Shown: positions 7,937 to 15,796, counted from the first letter of the stretch. The stretch: DNA of 29,485 nucleotides from UBA8752 sp002172485 (GCA_042089915.1 JBELJZ010000023.1:1-29485); one strand, 5' to 3'. Notes: generated by a model not told the origin, from the sequence alone. Translations and numbers: made by a program.

Positions 7937-8995
7937 ATGGCAGTGCCGGAGCGAAAAGTGGGAGCAGAGGCCTTTCTGGCGGGGTCCAGGGAAGAAGGGG
8001 CGCTGATCCTTGATGCCCGCAGTCCTGGAGAATTCGCCGAAGCCCACATTCCTGGCGCCCAGTGCTTTCCGCTGTTTGATGACGCCGAACGCGCGGAGGT
8101 GGGCACCTTGTACAAGCAGGTCGGCCGCGAGGCCGCCATTGAGCGGGGGCTGGAGATCATCGGGCCGCGCATGGCGCACATGGTTCGAGAGGCCAAGGTG
8201 CTGTTCGATGCGACACCCCATCGCCGCCCCATTCACCTGTACTGTTGGCGGGGTGGCATGCGCAGCGGGTCGTTGAGTTGGTTGCTGCGCACCGCTGGAT
8301 TGCCGGTGGTGTTGCTGGACGGCGGCTACAAAGCGTACAAACAGACGTTGCCCGAGTTCATGGGTCGGGGATGGCCGTTGATCCGGGTCGGCGGCTACAC
8401 TGGGTCCGCCAAAACCGCGGTGCTTCAGTCCCTTCGGGACGCAGGCGAGCAGGTGGTCGATCTGGAAGGGTTGGCTTGCCATTTCGGTTCGGCCTTTGGC
8501 AACTTGCGGCGCCATCCCCAGCCGAGTTCGGAACACTTCCGCAACCTGTTGGCCGAGGCGCTGACCGACTTGGATTCGCAGCGCAGGATCTGGGTGGAAA
8601 ATGAAAGCCGGCGCATCGGTCGGGTGCACATTCCGGAACCGTTCTACCAGCGGATGATCGCCTGTCCGGCCCTCGAGATGTTGCGCAGCACCGAAGACCG
8701 GGTGGCCCACCTCGTGGAGATGTACGGCAGTTTTGACCTCGATCTGCTGCGGGAAGGCTTCGACGCCATCCGCGCTGAAGTGGGCGGTCCAGAGACCCGG
8801 GAGGCACTGGACGCACTGGATCGGGAGGACTTGGCAAGCGCCGCCCGCATCGCTTTGGCGTACTACGACCGGACCTACGAGCACGGATTGCAGAAGCGGG
8901 CTGCGGACAACCGTTACCCTGTGGGTTGCGAAGGGGTGTCCCTCGATGAGTGCGCGCAGCGCCTCATGGCCGAAGCCGACCGCCTGTCCCTTTGA
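7937..8995 (+). CDS. mnmH: tRNA 2-selenouridine synthase MnmH (SelU/YbbB)
   Basis: Converts 2-thiouridine (via a geranylated intermediate in studied enzymes) to 2-selenouridine at the wobble position of tRNAs, using selenophosphate. The protein has 352 residues, the usual family length. The N-terminal rhodanese domain has the catalytic loop CWRGGMRS with Cys103. The C-terminal P-loop domain has GGYTGSAKT at 152-160. The P-loop has Ala158 where the classical GxxGxGKT motif has Gly, which is worth noting. The family signature HPQPSSE follows. An upstream in-frame start at 7871 would add 22 residues without homology-like character; the ATG at 7937 follows a promoter box. The selenophosphate synthetase gene selD lies 75 bases downstream on the same strand, which supports the assignment. 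Confidence 0.92.
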   Translation: MAVPERKVGAEAFLAGSREEGALILDARSPGEFAEAHIPGAQCFPLFDDAERAEVGTLYKQVGREAAIERGLEIIGPRMAHMVREAKVLFDATPHRRPIHLYCWRGGMRSGSLSWLLRTAGLPVVLLDGGYKAYKQTLPEFMGRGWPLIRVGGYTGSAKTAVLQSLRDAGEQVVDLEGLACHFGSAFGNLRRHPQPSSEHFRNLLAEALTDLDSQRRIWVENESRRIGRVHIPEPFYQRMIACPALEMLRSTEDRVAHLVEMYGSFDLDLLREGFDAIRAEVGGPETREALDALDREDLASAARIALAYYDRTYEHGLQKRAADNRYPVGCEGVSLDECAQRLMAEADRLSL

Positions 8996-9070
8996 GCCGT
9001 TCCGCAGCGAACTGTTCGATTTCCCCCTGCCCGAAGCCATGGCTTGAGCACCGTGGGCGAACTTGCGCCC

Positions 9071-10120
9071 ATGGAGAAGGAACCCATTCGGCTGACGCAA
9101 TTCAGTCACGGCGCCGGTTGTGGCTGCAAGATTGCCCCCGGCGTGCTCGACCGCATCCTCGGACAGCTCGGCGCCCAGGCCGACGACCCCCGTCTGCTCG
9201 TGGGGCACGGGGCCCGCGATGACGCGGCGGTCTACGATCTCGGAGACGGCACAGCAGCGGTGTCCACCACCGACTTCTTCATGCCCATCGTGGACGATCC
9301 CCGCAACTTTGGACGCATCGCCGCAGCCAATGCGATCAGCGACATCTATGCCATGGGCGGGCGGCCTTTGATGGCCATCGCCATCCTCGGCTGGCCCGTG
9401 GACAAGCTGGACCCCGAAGTGGCGGGTCAGGTGCTCGAAGGCGGTCGGTCCATTTGCGCGGAGGCGGGCATTCCCTTGGCTGGCGGCCACAGCATCGACT
9501 CCCCCGAACCCATTTTTGGGCTGGCCGTCACCGGGCGCGTCTCCATCGATCGGCTCAAGCGCAACGGCGGTGCTCAGGTGGGAGACAAGCTGTATTTGAC
9601 CAAGCCCCTCGGTGTGGGCATGGTGACCACCGCCCAGAAGAAGGGCGTGGTCTCGGCGGAGCACCTGCAAGCCGCTGCTGACAACATGATGCGCCTCAAC
9701 AAGGCCGGTGCAGTCCTCGGTGACATTGCGGGCGTTCACGCCATGACGGATGTGACGGGATTCGGGTTGGCCGGCCACGGGCTGGAGATGGCCCGCGCGA
9801 CGAATGTCGAACTCGTGGTGGACGGGACGGCCCTGCCGACCCTCGACCGGGTGGCCCTCAAAGGCTACCATGCAGCCGGCTGCGTTCCGGGGGGCACGCG
9901 CCGAAATTGGGCGAGCTACGGTGAAGATTTGATCCTCGACGACACGACGGACTTTGTTCGCGACCTGGTCTGCGACCCCCAGACGAGTGGGGGACTGTTG
10001 TTGGCCGTTGCGCCAGCGTCGACAGGGGAAGTGGAAGACGCGCTGCGCGGAGAGGGGTTGCATGCCCAATCCATTGGAGAAGTGGTGACCGGAGCGTCCG
10101 GCCGACTTCGCTTGCGCTGA
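9071..10120 (+). CDS. selD: Selenide, water dikinase (selenophosphate synthetase) SelD
   Basis: Makes selenophosphate from selenide and ATP. The protein has 349 residues. With the ATG at 9071 the N-terminus aligns residue for residue with the E. coli enzyme: IRLTQFSHGAGCGCK places the catalytic Cys at 17 and Lys at 20. A TTG at 9044 would add nine residues and is less likely. ATP/Mg-binding features include DDAAVYDL and GGHSID; CDPQTSGG near the C-terminus is a family signature. The catalytic residue is Cys, not selenocysteine. Together with mnmH immediately upstream it forms a selenouridine module; no selA, selB or selC is visible in this window. Its stop lies only four bases from the convergent blh stop. 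Confidence 0.95.
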   Translation: MEKEPIRLTQFSHGAGCGCKIAPGVLDRILGQLGAQADDPRLLVGHGARDDAAVYDLGDGTAAVSTTDFFMPIVDDPRNFGRIAAANAISDIYAMGGRPLMAIAILGWPVDKLDPEVAGQVLEGGRSICAEAGIPLAGGHSIDSPEPIFGLAVTGRVSIDRLKRNGGAQVGDKLYLTKPLGVGMVTTAQKKGVVSAEHLQAAADNMMRLNKAGAVLGDIAGVHAMTDVTGFGLAGHGLEMARATNVELVVDGTALPTLDRVALKGYHAAGCVPGGTRRNWASYGEDLILDDTTDFVRDLVCDPQTSGGLLLAVAPASTGEVEDALRGEGLHAQSIGEVVTGASGRLRLR

Positions 10121-10124
10121 AGTG

Positions 10125-11024
10125 TCAGCGGGTCCGTGCGGTGACCCAACCTTCGAGCACGGCAATGTGGGGCAGGGTCCCGGCGAGGAGGAAGCTCAGG
10201 GCGGCCCGTTCGCGCAACAGGCCACCGGACGCCAGCCAAAGGATGACGCCGGCCATGGCGGCGAACGCCACGCTCAGCGGCAGGCTTTTCAGGTACAGCA
10301 TCCGAAAGTCGTGGGCCACGCTCTGGCGTTCTTGGAATTCCTCAAAAAAGGCTTCCCGCGAGTGGCCCAGCGCGAAATACAAGGCGAACGCCAGCAGAAG
10401 GTCGTGCACCAGCCAGGCGATGAGCACGCCGCCAAGGACGAGCAGGCCATTGCGCCAAGTGCGGTGGAGCAGCAAGCCAAACAGCAAGGCTGCCCCTGAC
10501 GCCAGCTGCAAGGGCAGGGTATTTCCTCCAAACCCAGGACGGATGGCCCAACCGAAGTCGGCCAGCACCATCAATGCGTCGGGCCGCGTGACGAGCGGGG
10601 CGATGAGGGCCAAACCGAGAAGGAGTCCGGACAAGGCGGCGGGGCGGGGGGTGTTTCGGCGCATGGCGTCCACACGGAGGTGGGACATGCCGAAGTGGTA
10701 TGCACTGACCAGAAGAAATATCCCGAGCATGATGCCGGGCACCGTCTCAAAGGCGGCCCAGGCCACGCCGATGCCGGCGATGTAGGGGAGGGCAAAGGAT
10801 TGGCGCAAAGGACCTTCCGGATCGCCGTGCATGTGGGCGTGGAGGATGTGGTCGAGCGCGCCGTGTTGGATGCCGACGCCGGCAATGAGCAGGACGGCCA
10901 AGGGCAGTTGCGCGTCGGGGGCCCAAAGCCCGAGGGCGTGTCCAACCAGGGTGCCCACCCCAAGGAGCCCGAGGGTCCAGAGGCGAACGCGCCCGGCGTG
11001 TTGAAATGTGCTGCTGCCAAACAT
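10125..11024 (-). CDS. blh: Brp/Blh-family beta-carotene 15,15'-dioxygenase
   Basis: Cleaves beta-carotene into two retinals, the chromophore of the neighbouring proteorhodopsin. It is a 299-residue polytopic membrane protein with about eight hydrophobic segments. Conserved iron-ligand-type His motifs are present: HGALDH (His54, Asp58, His59), YHFGMSH (His110, His115), a later GHSREAF and LPHIAVLEGW near the C-terminus. Length and motifs fit the Brp/Blh family. It is the second gene of the light-energy locus, 67 bases after proteorhodopsin on the same strand, but a strong terminator hairpin lies between them. A TTCCTTTG box four bases before its ATG could serve as its own -7 element. Beta-carotene synthesis genes are not in this window. 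Confidence 0.93.
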   Translation of the reverse strand: MFGSSTFQHAGRVRLWTLGLLGVGTLVGHALGLWAPDAQLPLAVLLIAGVGIQHGALDHILHAHMHGDPEGPLRQSFALPYIAGIGVAWAAFETVPGIMLGIFLLVSAYHFGMSHLRVDAMRRNTPRPAALSGLLLGLALIAPLVTRPDALMVLADFGWAIRPGFGGNTLPLQLASGAALLFGLLLHRTWRNGLLVLGGVLIAWLVHDLLLAFALYFALGHSREAFFEEFQERQSVAHDFRMLYLKSLPLSVAFAAMAGVILWLASGGLLRERAALSFLLAGTLPHIAVLEGWVTARTR

Positions 11025-11028
11025 GCGG

Positions 11029-11036
11029 CAAAGGAA
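11029..11036 (-). promoter_or_regulatory. Possible -7 box TTCCTTTG for blh
   Basis: On the minus strand TTCCTTTG (one mismatch to TAnnTTTG) ends four bases before the blh ATG. It overlaps the T-rich tail of the upstream terminator hairpin, so the same bases may be tail or promoter. No -33 TTG is seen. Confidence 0.35.
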
Positions 11037-11064
11037 AGGCCCACCCCCGAGAAGGGAGTGGGCC
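11030..11064 (-). terminator. Intrinsic terminator between proteorhodopsin and blh
   Basis: On the minus strand the arms GGCCCACTCCC and GGGGGTGGGCC pair over 11 positions, with one T-G wobble, around a 5-base loop (11049-11053). The stem is followed by TTTCCTTT. It sits 27 bases after the proteorhodopsin stop and 13 bases before the blh start codon, so it would limit read-through from the opsin gene into blh. Confidence 0.8.
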
Positions 11065-11091
11065 GCATTTCTTTAGCAGTATTCGGAGGAA

Positions 11092-11865
11092 TTAGCCTTT
11101 GGCGCCGTCCTTGACAGCGAGAGCGTAGATCACCAGACCGAATCCAATCTTGTTGATGGCGTCACCGATGTTATAGACAACATCCATGGAAGCCTGAGCG
11201 GCTTCGGCGTCAGCCACCATCTTCATGCCGAACAGACCGCCCTCGGTACCGAGGATGTAGCCCAGCGGGTAGATTGCCCAACCCACGAGGACGAACCACG
11301 CGAGCACCTTGTTGGCTTGAGCAACGGCGCCACCGGCGTTATCGGCCAGCTGGCGAACCTCACCCATCCACACGAGGTAGGCGATGTAGAAGTAGGCGAT
11401 GCCGGAGATCAGACCCCAGACCCAGCTTCCGCTCGGCGTGTTGTAGATGGTCTCACCGAGGTAACCGGTGACGAGCATGATGACAGAAGCCACGATGAGC
11501 TTCCACATCAGACCCATGGTTCCACCTGCCTTTTTCGTGATGAGGTAGAATTCCACACACATGAGCGGAACCGTCAAGGTCCAGTCCACATAGCGGAAGA
11601 ACGTCGGGCTGTCACCCGTCGCAAAGTGGTAGCTCCGCATGTAGTAGTAGTGGACGAACGCGATGAACGTGATCAATCCACTCACGAGGAGCGAGGTACG
11701 CCACTTCTTGTCGACGTTCCACATCTCGAAGAAGAAGAAAACAGAGGCGGCCATCATGGCCATACAGCCCACGAAGAACGTGAAGCTGGTGATCGTAGTA
11801 ATGTCAGCAGGATTGCTGAGATCCACGACGCCGACCATGTCGGCTGCGAAAAGTGCGAGGTTCAT
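11092..11865 (-). CDS. Green-absorbing proton-pumping proteorhodopsin
   Basis: Light-driven outward proton pump of the inner membrane: seven helices, 257 residues from the ATG at 11865. Key residues in the pattern of characterised proteorhodopsins: His72 (equivalent of His75), Arg91, Asp94 (proton acceptor), Thr98, Glu105 (proton donor) and retinal Lys239 in DAINKIG. The D-T-E helix C motif indicates a proton pump rather than the NDQ sodium or NTQ chloride types. Position 102, equivalent to the spectral tuning site 105, is Met, which is associated with green absorption. An upstream in-frame start at 11901 would add 12 residues overlapping an inverted repeat and is unlikely. It is paired with blh downstream. 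No -7 box lies near the ATG, so a longer leader is expected. Confidence 0.96.
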   Translation of the reverse strand: MNLALFAADMVGVVDLSNPADITTITSFTFFVGCMAMMAASVFFFFEMWNVDKKWRTSLLVSGLITFIAFVHYYYMRSYHFATGDSPTFFRYVDWTLTVPLMCVEFYLITKKAGGTMGLMWKLIVASVIMLVTGYLGETIYNTPSGSWVWGLISGIAYFYIAYLVWMGEVRQLADNAGGAVAQANKVLAWFVLVGWAIYPLGYILGTEGGLFGMKMVADAEAAQASMDVVYNIGDAINKIGFGLVIYALAVKDGAKG

Positions 11866-11876
11866 TTGTATTGTAT

Positions 11877-11910
11877 GGTTTTGAACGTGTACAACGTACA
11901 CTCCAAAACC
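11877..11910 (-). promoter_or_regulatory. Inverted repeat in the proteorhodopsin leader
   Basis: Two nested pairs of arms: GGTTTTG...CAAAACC (11877-11883, 11904-11910) outside and GTGTAC-AAC-GTACAC (11887-11901) inside, separated by a 3/2-base internal mismatch. As RNA it would form a 7-bp plus 6-bp hairpin with a 3-base loop starting 12 bases before the start codon; as DNA it would be a symmetric operator. It follows neither pattern of a terminator (no T-tract). Confidence 0.6.
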
Positions 11911-11957
11911 GAAGGAGCGAGGGGTTGTTCAATGAATTTGCAAAAAAGGTGAACGTG

Positions 11958-11989
11958 AGAACCTATTTTGCTGTCGTGTTCGCTGTCAA
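11958..11989 (-). promoter_or_regulatory. Candidate proteorhodopsin promoter: TTG - 21 bp - TAGGTTCT
   Basis: On the minus strand TTG (11987-11989) and TAGGTTCT (11958-11965) are spaced as in Bacteroidota promoters. It would give a leader of roughly 85 bases that includes the inverted repeat at 11877-11910. The -33 part overlaps the last codons of maf. The -7 box has two mismatches, so this is tentative. Confidence 0.35.
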
Positions 11990-12627
11990 TCAATGCGTTG
12001 CAAGCGAGAAAAAATTTTGTGCATTGGAAGCCCCATGACGGTGTAATAGCTCCCTTTCAAGGTGTGAATGGCGCATGCGCCGATCAAATCCTGAGCGCCG
12101 TACCCTCCAGCTTTGTCGAACGGATGGTGGTGTTCGATGTAATGAGATGCAAAGTCCGGCGTAATGTTTTCGAACGACACGTCGACGACATCGTGGTCCG
12201 TTTGGAGGTCGTCCGGGTGTCGGCCATCCACCACACAAAAAGCCGTCACGACTTGGTGCGTATTGCCCGACAGGGCCATGAGCATTTCGTGGGCATCTTT
12301 GGGCTCAGCCGGCTTTTCCAGCGTCCGCCCTTGGAGCTGGACGACAGTGTCGCTCGTGATGAGGATGTCGTTCGGCTCAAGGTCACCCAATGCTGCCCTG
12401 GCCTTGAGTTCGCTGAGAAACCGCGGAATCTCCGGGCCAGTGAGGGTGTCGGGGTACACTTCCTCCACTCCGATGGGGCGCACATCAAAAGGGATGCCCA
12501 GCATGGACAGCAGTTGTTTGCGCCGCGGAGAAGCGCTGGCCAGAATCAGGCGGCGTCCTGCCAGACCGGGGAGCAGAGGAAGGGCGGAAGGCGAGTCGGG
12601 GACAATGTGCATGGCGTGGTTCGTCAT
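11986..12627 (-). CDS. maf: Maf-family nucleotide pyrophosphatase (house-cleaning NTPase)
   Basis: Hydrolyses non-canonical or modified nucleoside triphosphates (dTTP/UTP or m7GTP type in studied members) to monophosphates in the cytoplasm. The protein has 213 residues from the ATG at 12627. Family motifs: LILASASPRRKQLL near the N-terminus, the catalytic-loop ITSDTVVQL, EKP and the C-terminal DKAGGYGAQD. An ATG at 12612 (MHIVPD) is the alternative start, but a TTGTTTTG -7-like box ends five bases before 12627. The core motif is preceded by ~27 residues, longer than in many homologues. It is divergent from guaA, with 86 bases between starts, and precedes the proteorhodopsin promoter region. 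Confidence 0.92.
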   Translation of the reverse strand: MTNHAMHIVPDSPSALPLLPGLAGRRLILASASPRRKQLLSMLGIPFDVRPIGVEEVYPDTLTGPEIPRFLSELKARAALGDLEPNDILITSDTVVQLQGRTLEKPAEPKDAHEMLMALSGNTHQVVTAFCVVDGRHPDDLQTDHDVVDVSFENITPDFASHYIEHHHPFDKAGGYGAQDLIGACAIHTLKGSYYTVMGLPMHKIFSRLQRID

Positions 12628-12713
12628 TGGTGCAAAACAACACCTCAACCGGTTGTACGTTCAGGTGGAGGGGCGGTCCGGGGCCTGTAATTTCACCGGT
12701 TCAACCGCGCAGC
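12628..12713. promoter_or_regulatory. Divergent maf/guaA control region with paired ACCGGTT elements
   Basis: Holds a -7-like TTGTTTTG for maf (12633-12640, minus strand) and TAATTTCA (12687-12694) for guaA. ACCGGTT occurs twice (12648-12654 and 12695-12701); the first is part of the palindrome AACCGGTT. A shared regulator site is possible but unproven. Confidence 0.35.
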
Positions 12714-14276
12714 ATGGACAGCATTCTCATTCTCGATTTCGGTTCCCAGTACACCCAGCTCATCGCACGCCGCGTGCGGGAGTTGAACACCTTTGCTGAA
12801 ATCAAGCCGTGGAACGGGGACTGGCTTTCCCTACTTGAAACGGCACCAGAAGACGATCCGAAAGGCCGTCAGTGGCGAGGGGTGATCCTGTCGGGCAGCC
12901 CGCACAGCGTCCGGGATGCCGCCGCCCCAGCGCCTGACCTCGATGGGGTGCGCGGTCAATGGCCGGTTCTCGGGGTCTGTTTCGGCGCCCAATGGCTCGC
13001 GCAGAATGGCGGCGGCAGTGTGGAGGCGAGCGACAGCCGGGAATATGGCCGGGCCCACTTGTCCCACATCGACACCTCAGACCGCTTGTTTGCCGGCATG
13101 ACCGAAGGCAAGCCCGTCTGGATGAGCCACGGTGACACCATCCAAAGTGCAGGCGACCGCACGCGCATCACCTGCAGCACGCACGATGTCCAGTTCGCCG
13201 GTTTTGCCTTTGACGATGAGCCGACTTGGGGCATCCAATTCCATCCGGAAGTGTACCACAGCGAGGAAGGGTTGACCCTGCTTCGCAACTTCGTTCACGA
13301 CATCTGCGGATGCTCGGCGGATTGGACCCCGGCCCATTTCGTGGACACGACGGTGGCAGAGCTGAAGGACAAACTCGGGGATGACCGTGTCGTGCTCGGT
13401 TTGAGCGGTGGCGTGGATTCCAGCGTGGCGGCCATGCTGCTTCACCGGGCCATCGGAGATCGCCTGCACTGCATCTTCGTCGACAACGGATTGCTCCGGA
13501 AGAACGAGTTTGAAGAAGTGCTCGAAGGCTACGAGGGTATGGGGCTGAATGTCAAAGGAGTACGCGCAGCCGACCGGTTCTACACTGCCCTTGCCGGTGT
13601 CTCCGATCCGGAAGGCAAGCGAAAGGCCATCGGGGCCACCTTCATCGACGTCTTCGACCACGAGAGTGGCCTGTTGGACGGGGTGAAGTGGCTCGGCCAG
13701 GGCACCATTTACCCAGATGTGATCGAAAGTGTATCGGCCACCGGCGGCCCGAGTGCCACGATCAAGAGTCACCACAATGTGGGAGGACTTCCGGACTACA
13801 TGAAGCTCCAAGTAGTGGAGCCCCTTCGCATGCTCTTCAAGGACGAAGTGCGCCGGGTGGGCCGCGAGATGGGACTCGATCCACAGTTGCTGGGCCGCCA
13901 CCCATTCCCGGGGCCGGGCCTCGGCATCCGCATCCTCGGTGAAGTGAATGCCGACAACGTGAAGTTGTTGCAGGACGCTGACCGCATCTGGATTGACAAA
14001 CTGCGCGAACATGGCCACTACGACCGGGTCTGGCAGGCGGGGACCATTCTCCTGCCCGTCCAAAGCGTGGGGGTCATGGGCGATGAGCGCACGTATGAGC
14101 AAGCCGTGGCCCTGCGTGCTGTGAGCTCAACGGACGGCATGACGGCCGACTGGGTCGATTTTCCCCACGCCTTCCTTGCAGAAGTGTCCAACGCCATCAT
14201 CAACAAGGTCCGCGGCATCAACCGCGTGGTCTACGACATTTCATCCAAGCCTCCGGCCACCATCGAATGGGAATGA
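12714..14276 (+). CDS. guaA: GMP synthase (glutamine-hydrolysing)
   Basis: Converts XMP to GMP with glutamine and ATP in purine synthesis. The protein has 520 residues, full length. The class I glutamine amidotransferase half has the nucleophile Cys89 in GVCFGAQ and the His-Glu pair in GIQFHPEV. The ATP-pyrophosphatase half has the P-loop LSGGVDSS (about residue 228). The C-terminal dimerisation domain has HPFPGPGLGIRILGE and ends PPATIEWE, as in most GuaA proteins. The open frame extends to 12627, but MDSILILDFGSQYTQ at 12714 is the conserved N-terminus. It is the first gene of an operon with the LysM/PBP1 gene (overlapping by four bases) and hemF. Confidence 0.97.
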   Translation: MDSILILDFGSQYTQLIARRVRELNTFAEIKPWNGDWLSLLETAPEDDPKGRQWRGVILSGSPHSVRDAAAPAPDLDGVRGQWPVLGVCFGAQWLAQNGGGSVEASDSREYGRAHLSHIDTSDRLFAGMTEGKPVWMSHGDTIQSAGDRTRITCSTHDVQFAGFAFDDEPTWGIQFHPEVYHSEEGLTLLRNFVHDICGCSADWTPAHFVDTTVAELKDKLGDDRVVLGLSGGVDSSVAAMLLHRAIGDRLHCIFVDNGLLRKNEFEEVLEGYEGMGLNVKGVRAADRFYTALAGVSDPEGKRKAIGATFIDVFDHESGLLDGVKWLGQGTIYPDVIESVSATGGPSATIKSHHNVGGLPDYMKLQVVEPLRMLFKDEVRRVGREMGLDPQLLGRHPFPGPGLGIRILGEVNADNVKLLQDADRIWIDKLREHGHYDRVWQAGTILLPVQSVGVMGDERTYEQAVALRAVSSTDGMTADWVDFPHAFLAEVSNAIINKVRGINRVVYDISSKPPATIEWE

Positions 14277-15796
14277 TGCGCGCGCTCCTTCGCGGGGGGT
14301 ACTGCCTCCTTGGACTCTGGTCAGCCCTTGCATGGGCCCAGCCGGCGGAGCGTACCCACTCGGTTCAGCGCAAGGAGACGCCTTACGGCATTGCCAAGGA
14401 ATACGGCGTCGACCTGAACGCCTTGTTTGACCTCAACCCGTGGGCGGAATCTGGCATCCGCAAAGGCGATGTCCTGCGCATTCCGTCCCCTGTCGTGGAA
14501 GCCACGGAAGTGTCGGATGCCCCGGCCGCAGTCGCGTTGGACAGCCTGCCTGCAGGCGAAGGCGGGGAAGGTGGGACAGGCGTCGCGGTGCTTCGGGGCC
14601 GTCCCGTTCCGCCGGTCTGGCCGGGAGACACGCTGAACGTGGCGGTGTTCTTGCCGTTTTCGGCAGGGGAGGACAGTATTGGTCGACAAGCACTGCGGTT
14701 GCGTGAAATCGCCAAGGACGCGGCGGCAGGAGTGCGGCTCGCACTGGACTCAGGTCGTTGGCTCGGGGCCCACGTGGATGTGCGGTTCTTCGACTCCGGA
14801 TTGGATACCGCTGGGGTGATGAAGTGCAGCGCGGCGTCACTGGATACGTTGGAATTTGACGTGGACATTGCGGTGGGCCCACTTCGCCGCCCGGCATTGA
14901 AAGCGGTGCGCTCCTGGCCGAGAATGCAAGGAGCGGTCCACCTGGTGCTGACCGACCTCGGTGCCGCCGTGGCGGAGGGTGCGCCTGGCCTCCTGTTTCC
15001 ATACACACAGTCGGGGCCCCGCATGGCCTTGCTCGCCCAACGCGTGGCTGAGGAGCATGTTGGCGAGCGGGTGATGATGTTGGCATCCGGCGACATCCGC
15101 AACCTGCGCAACGAGGACGCCTTTCGGGCAGGTTGGGCGGAAGCTGAAGTGGACTCCACGACCACGCTCGTGGAGGTTGAGGTGAGTTCGCGCGGCTTGG
15201 GGTCGCTTCGGGACAGCTTGACCGATGTGCGGCGCAATGTGCTGGTCGTACCCGGAGGCAAGGCCAGTCGGTCTTTCGCCGGGGTGCTTCAAACGGAAAT
15301 CCAGCTCGGTGACACCATGGAATTCGTTCTGTACTCCGACGGCAGTTGGCGGGACTTCGAGTTTCTCGATGCTGGGCTGATGGACCACGTGGGCCTGACG
15401 GTGGCCGATGGCGGTGGCGCGTTGGCTGACAGTGTGGCGGGCGTGGTCGCTTCGGATTCCCTGCGCGCGGCGCGTCTCCGCCGGCTGGCCATCCTGCGGG
15501 GTGGTCCGGTGGGCCAATACGGGGTGCTCGCACACGACCTCCTTCATGAGGCCTTGCTCTGGACGGCAGGACATGGTCGGCTTTGGCCGCAGCGGTTGGC
15601 GTCCGGGGAGGAATTGATCCGGCCCAAGGGTGAGACAGGGCTCTCGCACACTTTCTCCTGGGCGCCCAACGCCGGGCCCGATTCTGGAGTGGTCAATTCA
15701 CACGCACGGTTGTTGCACCTCGATGACCTCCGATGGGTTGAGGGTGGCCGTCCCATGTCCACCCCTTTGGAGCTTGCATTCCCAGACGATGAGTGA
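14273..15796 (+). CDS. Envelope protein with LysM domain and type 1 periplasmic-binding-like domain
   Basis: A 507-residue exported protein. Signal peptide (M)MRALLRGG...WSALAWAQ. A LysM peptidoglycan-binding domain spans about residues 28-72 (THSVQRKETPYGIAKEYGV...IRKGDVLRIP). After a Gly/Pro-rich linker, from residue ~122 there is a type 1 periplasmic-binding-protein-like domain (LNVAVFLPFSAGEDS...) without obvious ligand residues. Flavobacteria commonly carry a LysM/PBP1 protein after guaA, so the neighbourhood is conserved. Probable role: a peptidoglycan-anchored lipoprotein-like or cell-wall factor comparable in layout to LpoA/YraM, but this is inference. ATGs at 14267, 14273 and 14276 are all possible; those at 14273/14276 overlap the guaA stop (ATGATG). 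Its end overlaps hemF by eight bases, so translational coupling is likely. Confidence 0.8.
   Translation: MMRALLRGGYCLLGLWSALAWAQPAERTHSVQRKETPYGIAKEYGVDLNALFDLNPWAESGIRKGDVLRIPSPVVEATEVSDAPAAVALDSLPAGEGGEGGTGVAVLRGRPVPPVWPGDTLNVAVFLPFSAGEDSIGRQALRLREIAKDAAAGVRLALDSGRWLGAHVDVRFFDSGLDTAGVMKCSAASLDTLEFDVDIAVGPLRRPALKAVRSWPRMQGAVHLVLTDLGAAVAEGAPGLLFPYTQSGPRMALLAQRVAEEHVGERVMMLASGDIRNLRNEDAFRAGWAEAEVDSTTTLVEVEVSSRGLGSLRDSLTDVRRNVLVVPGGKASRSFAGVLQTEIQLGDTMEFVLYSDGSWRDFEFLDAGLMDHVGLTVADGGGALADSVAGVVASDSLRAARLRRLAILRGGPVGQYGVLAHDLLHEALLWTAGHGRLWPQRLASGEELIRPKGETGLSHTFSWAPNAGPDSGVVNSHARLLHLDDLRWVEGGRPMSTPLELAFPDDE

Noticed and set aside
9071..10120. Possible selenocysteine (in-frame TGA) in SelD.
   Set aside because: The active-site codon is TGT (Cys17) and the frame has no internal TGA.
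7811..10165. A 784-codon open frame on the minus strand across mnmH and selD.
   Set aside because: It is antisense to two clearly identified conserved genes, its product is His/Arg/Gly-rich with no motif or signal, and long antisense frames are expected in GC-rich DNA.
10680..11114. Plus-strand open frames opposite blh and proteorhodopsin (also 11317-11952).
   Set aside because: Both are antisense to membrane proteins with complete catalytic or functional motifs; charged low-complexity products suggest shadows.
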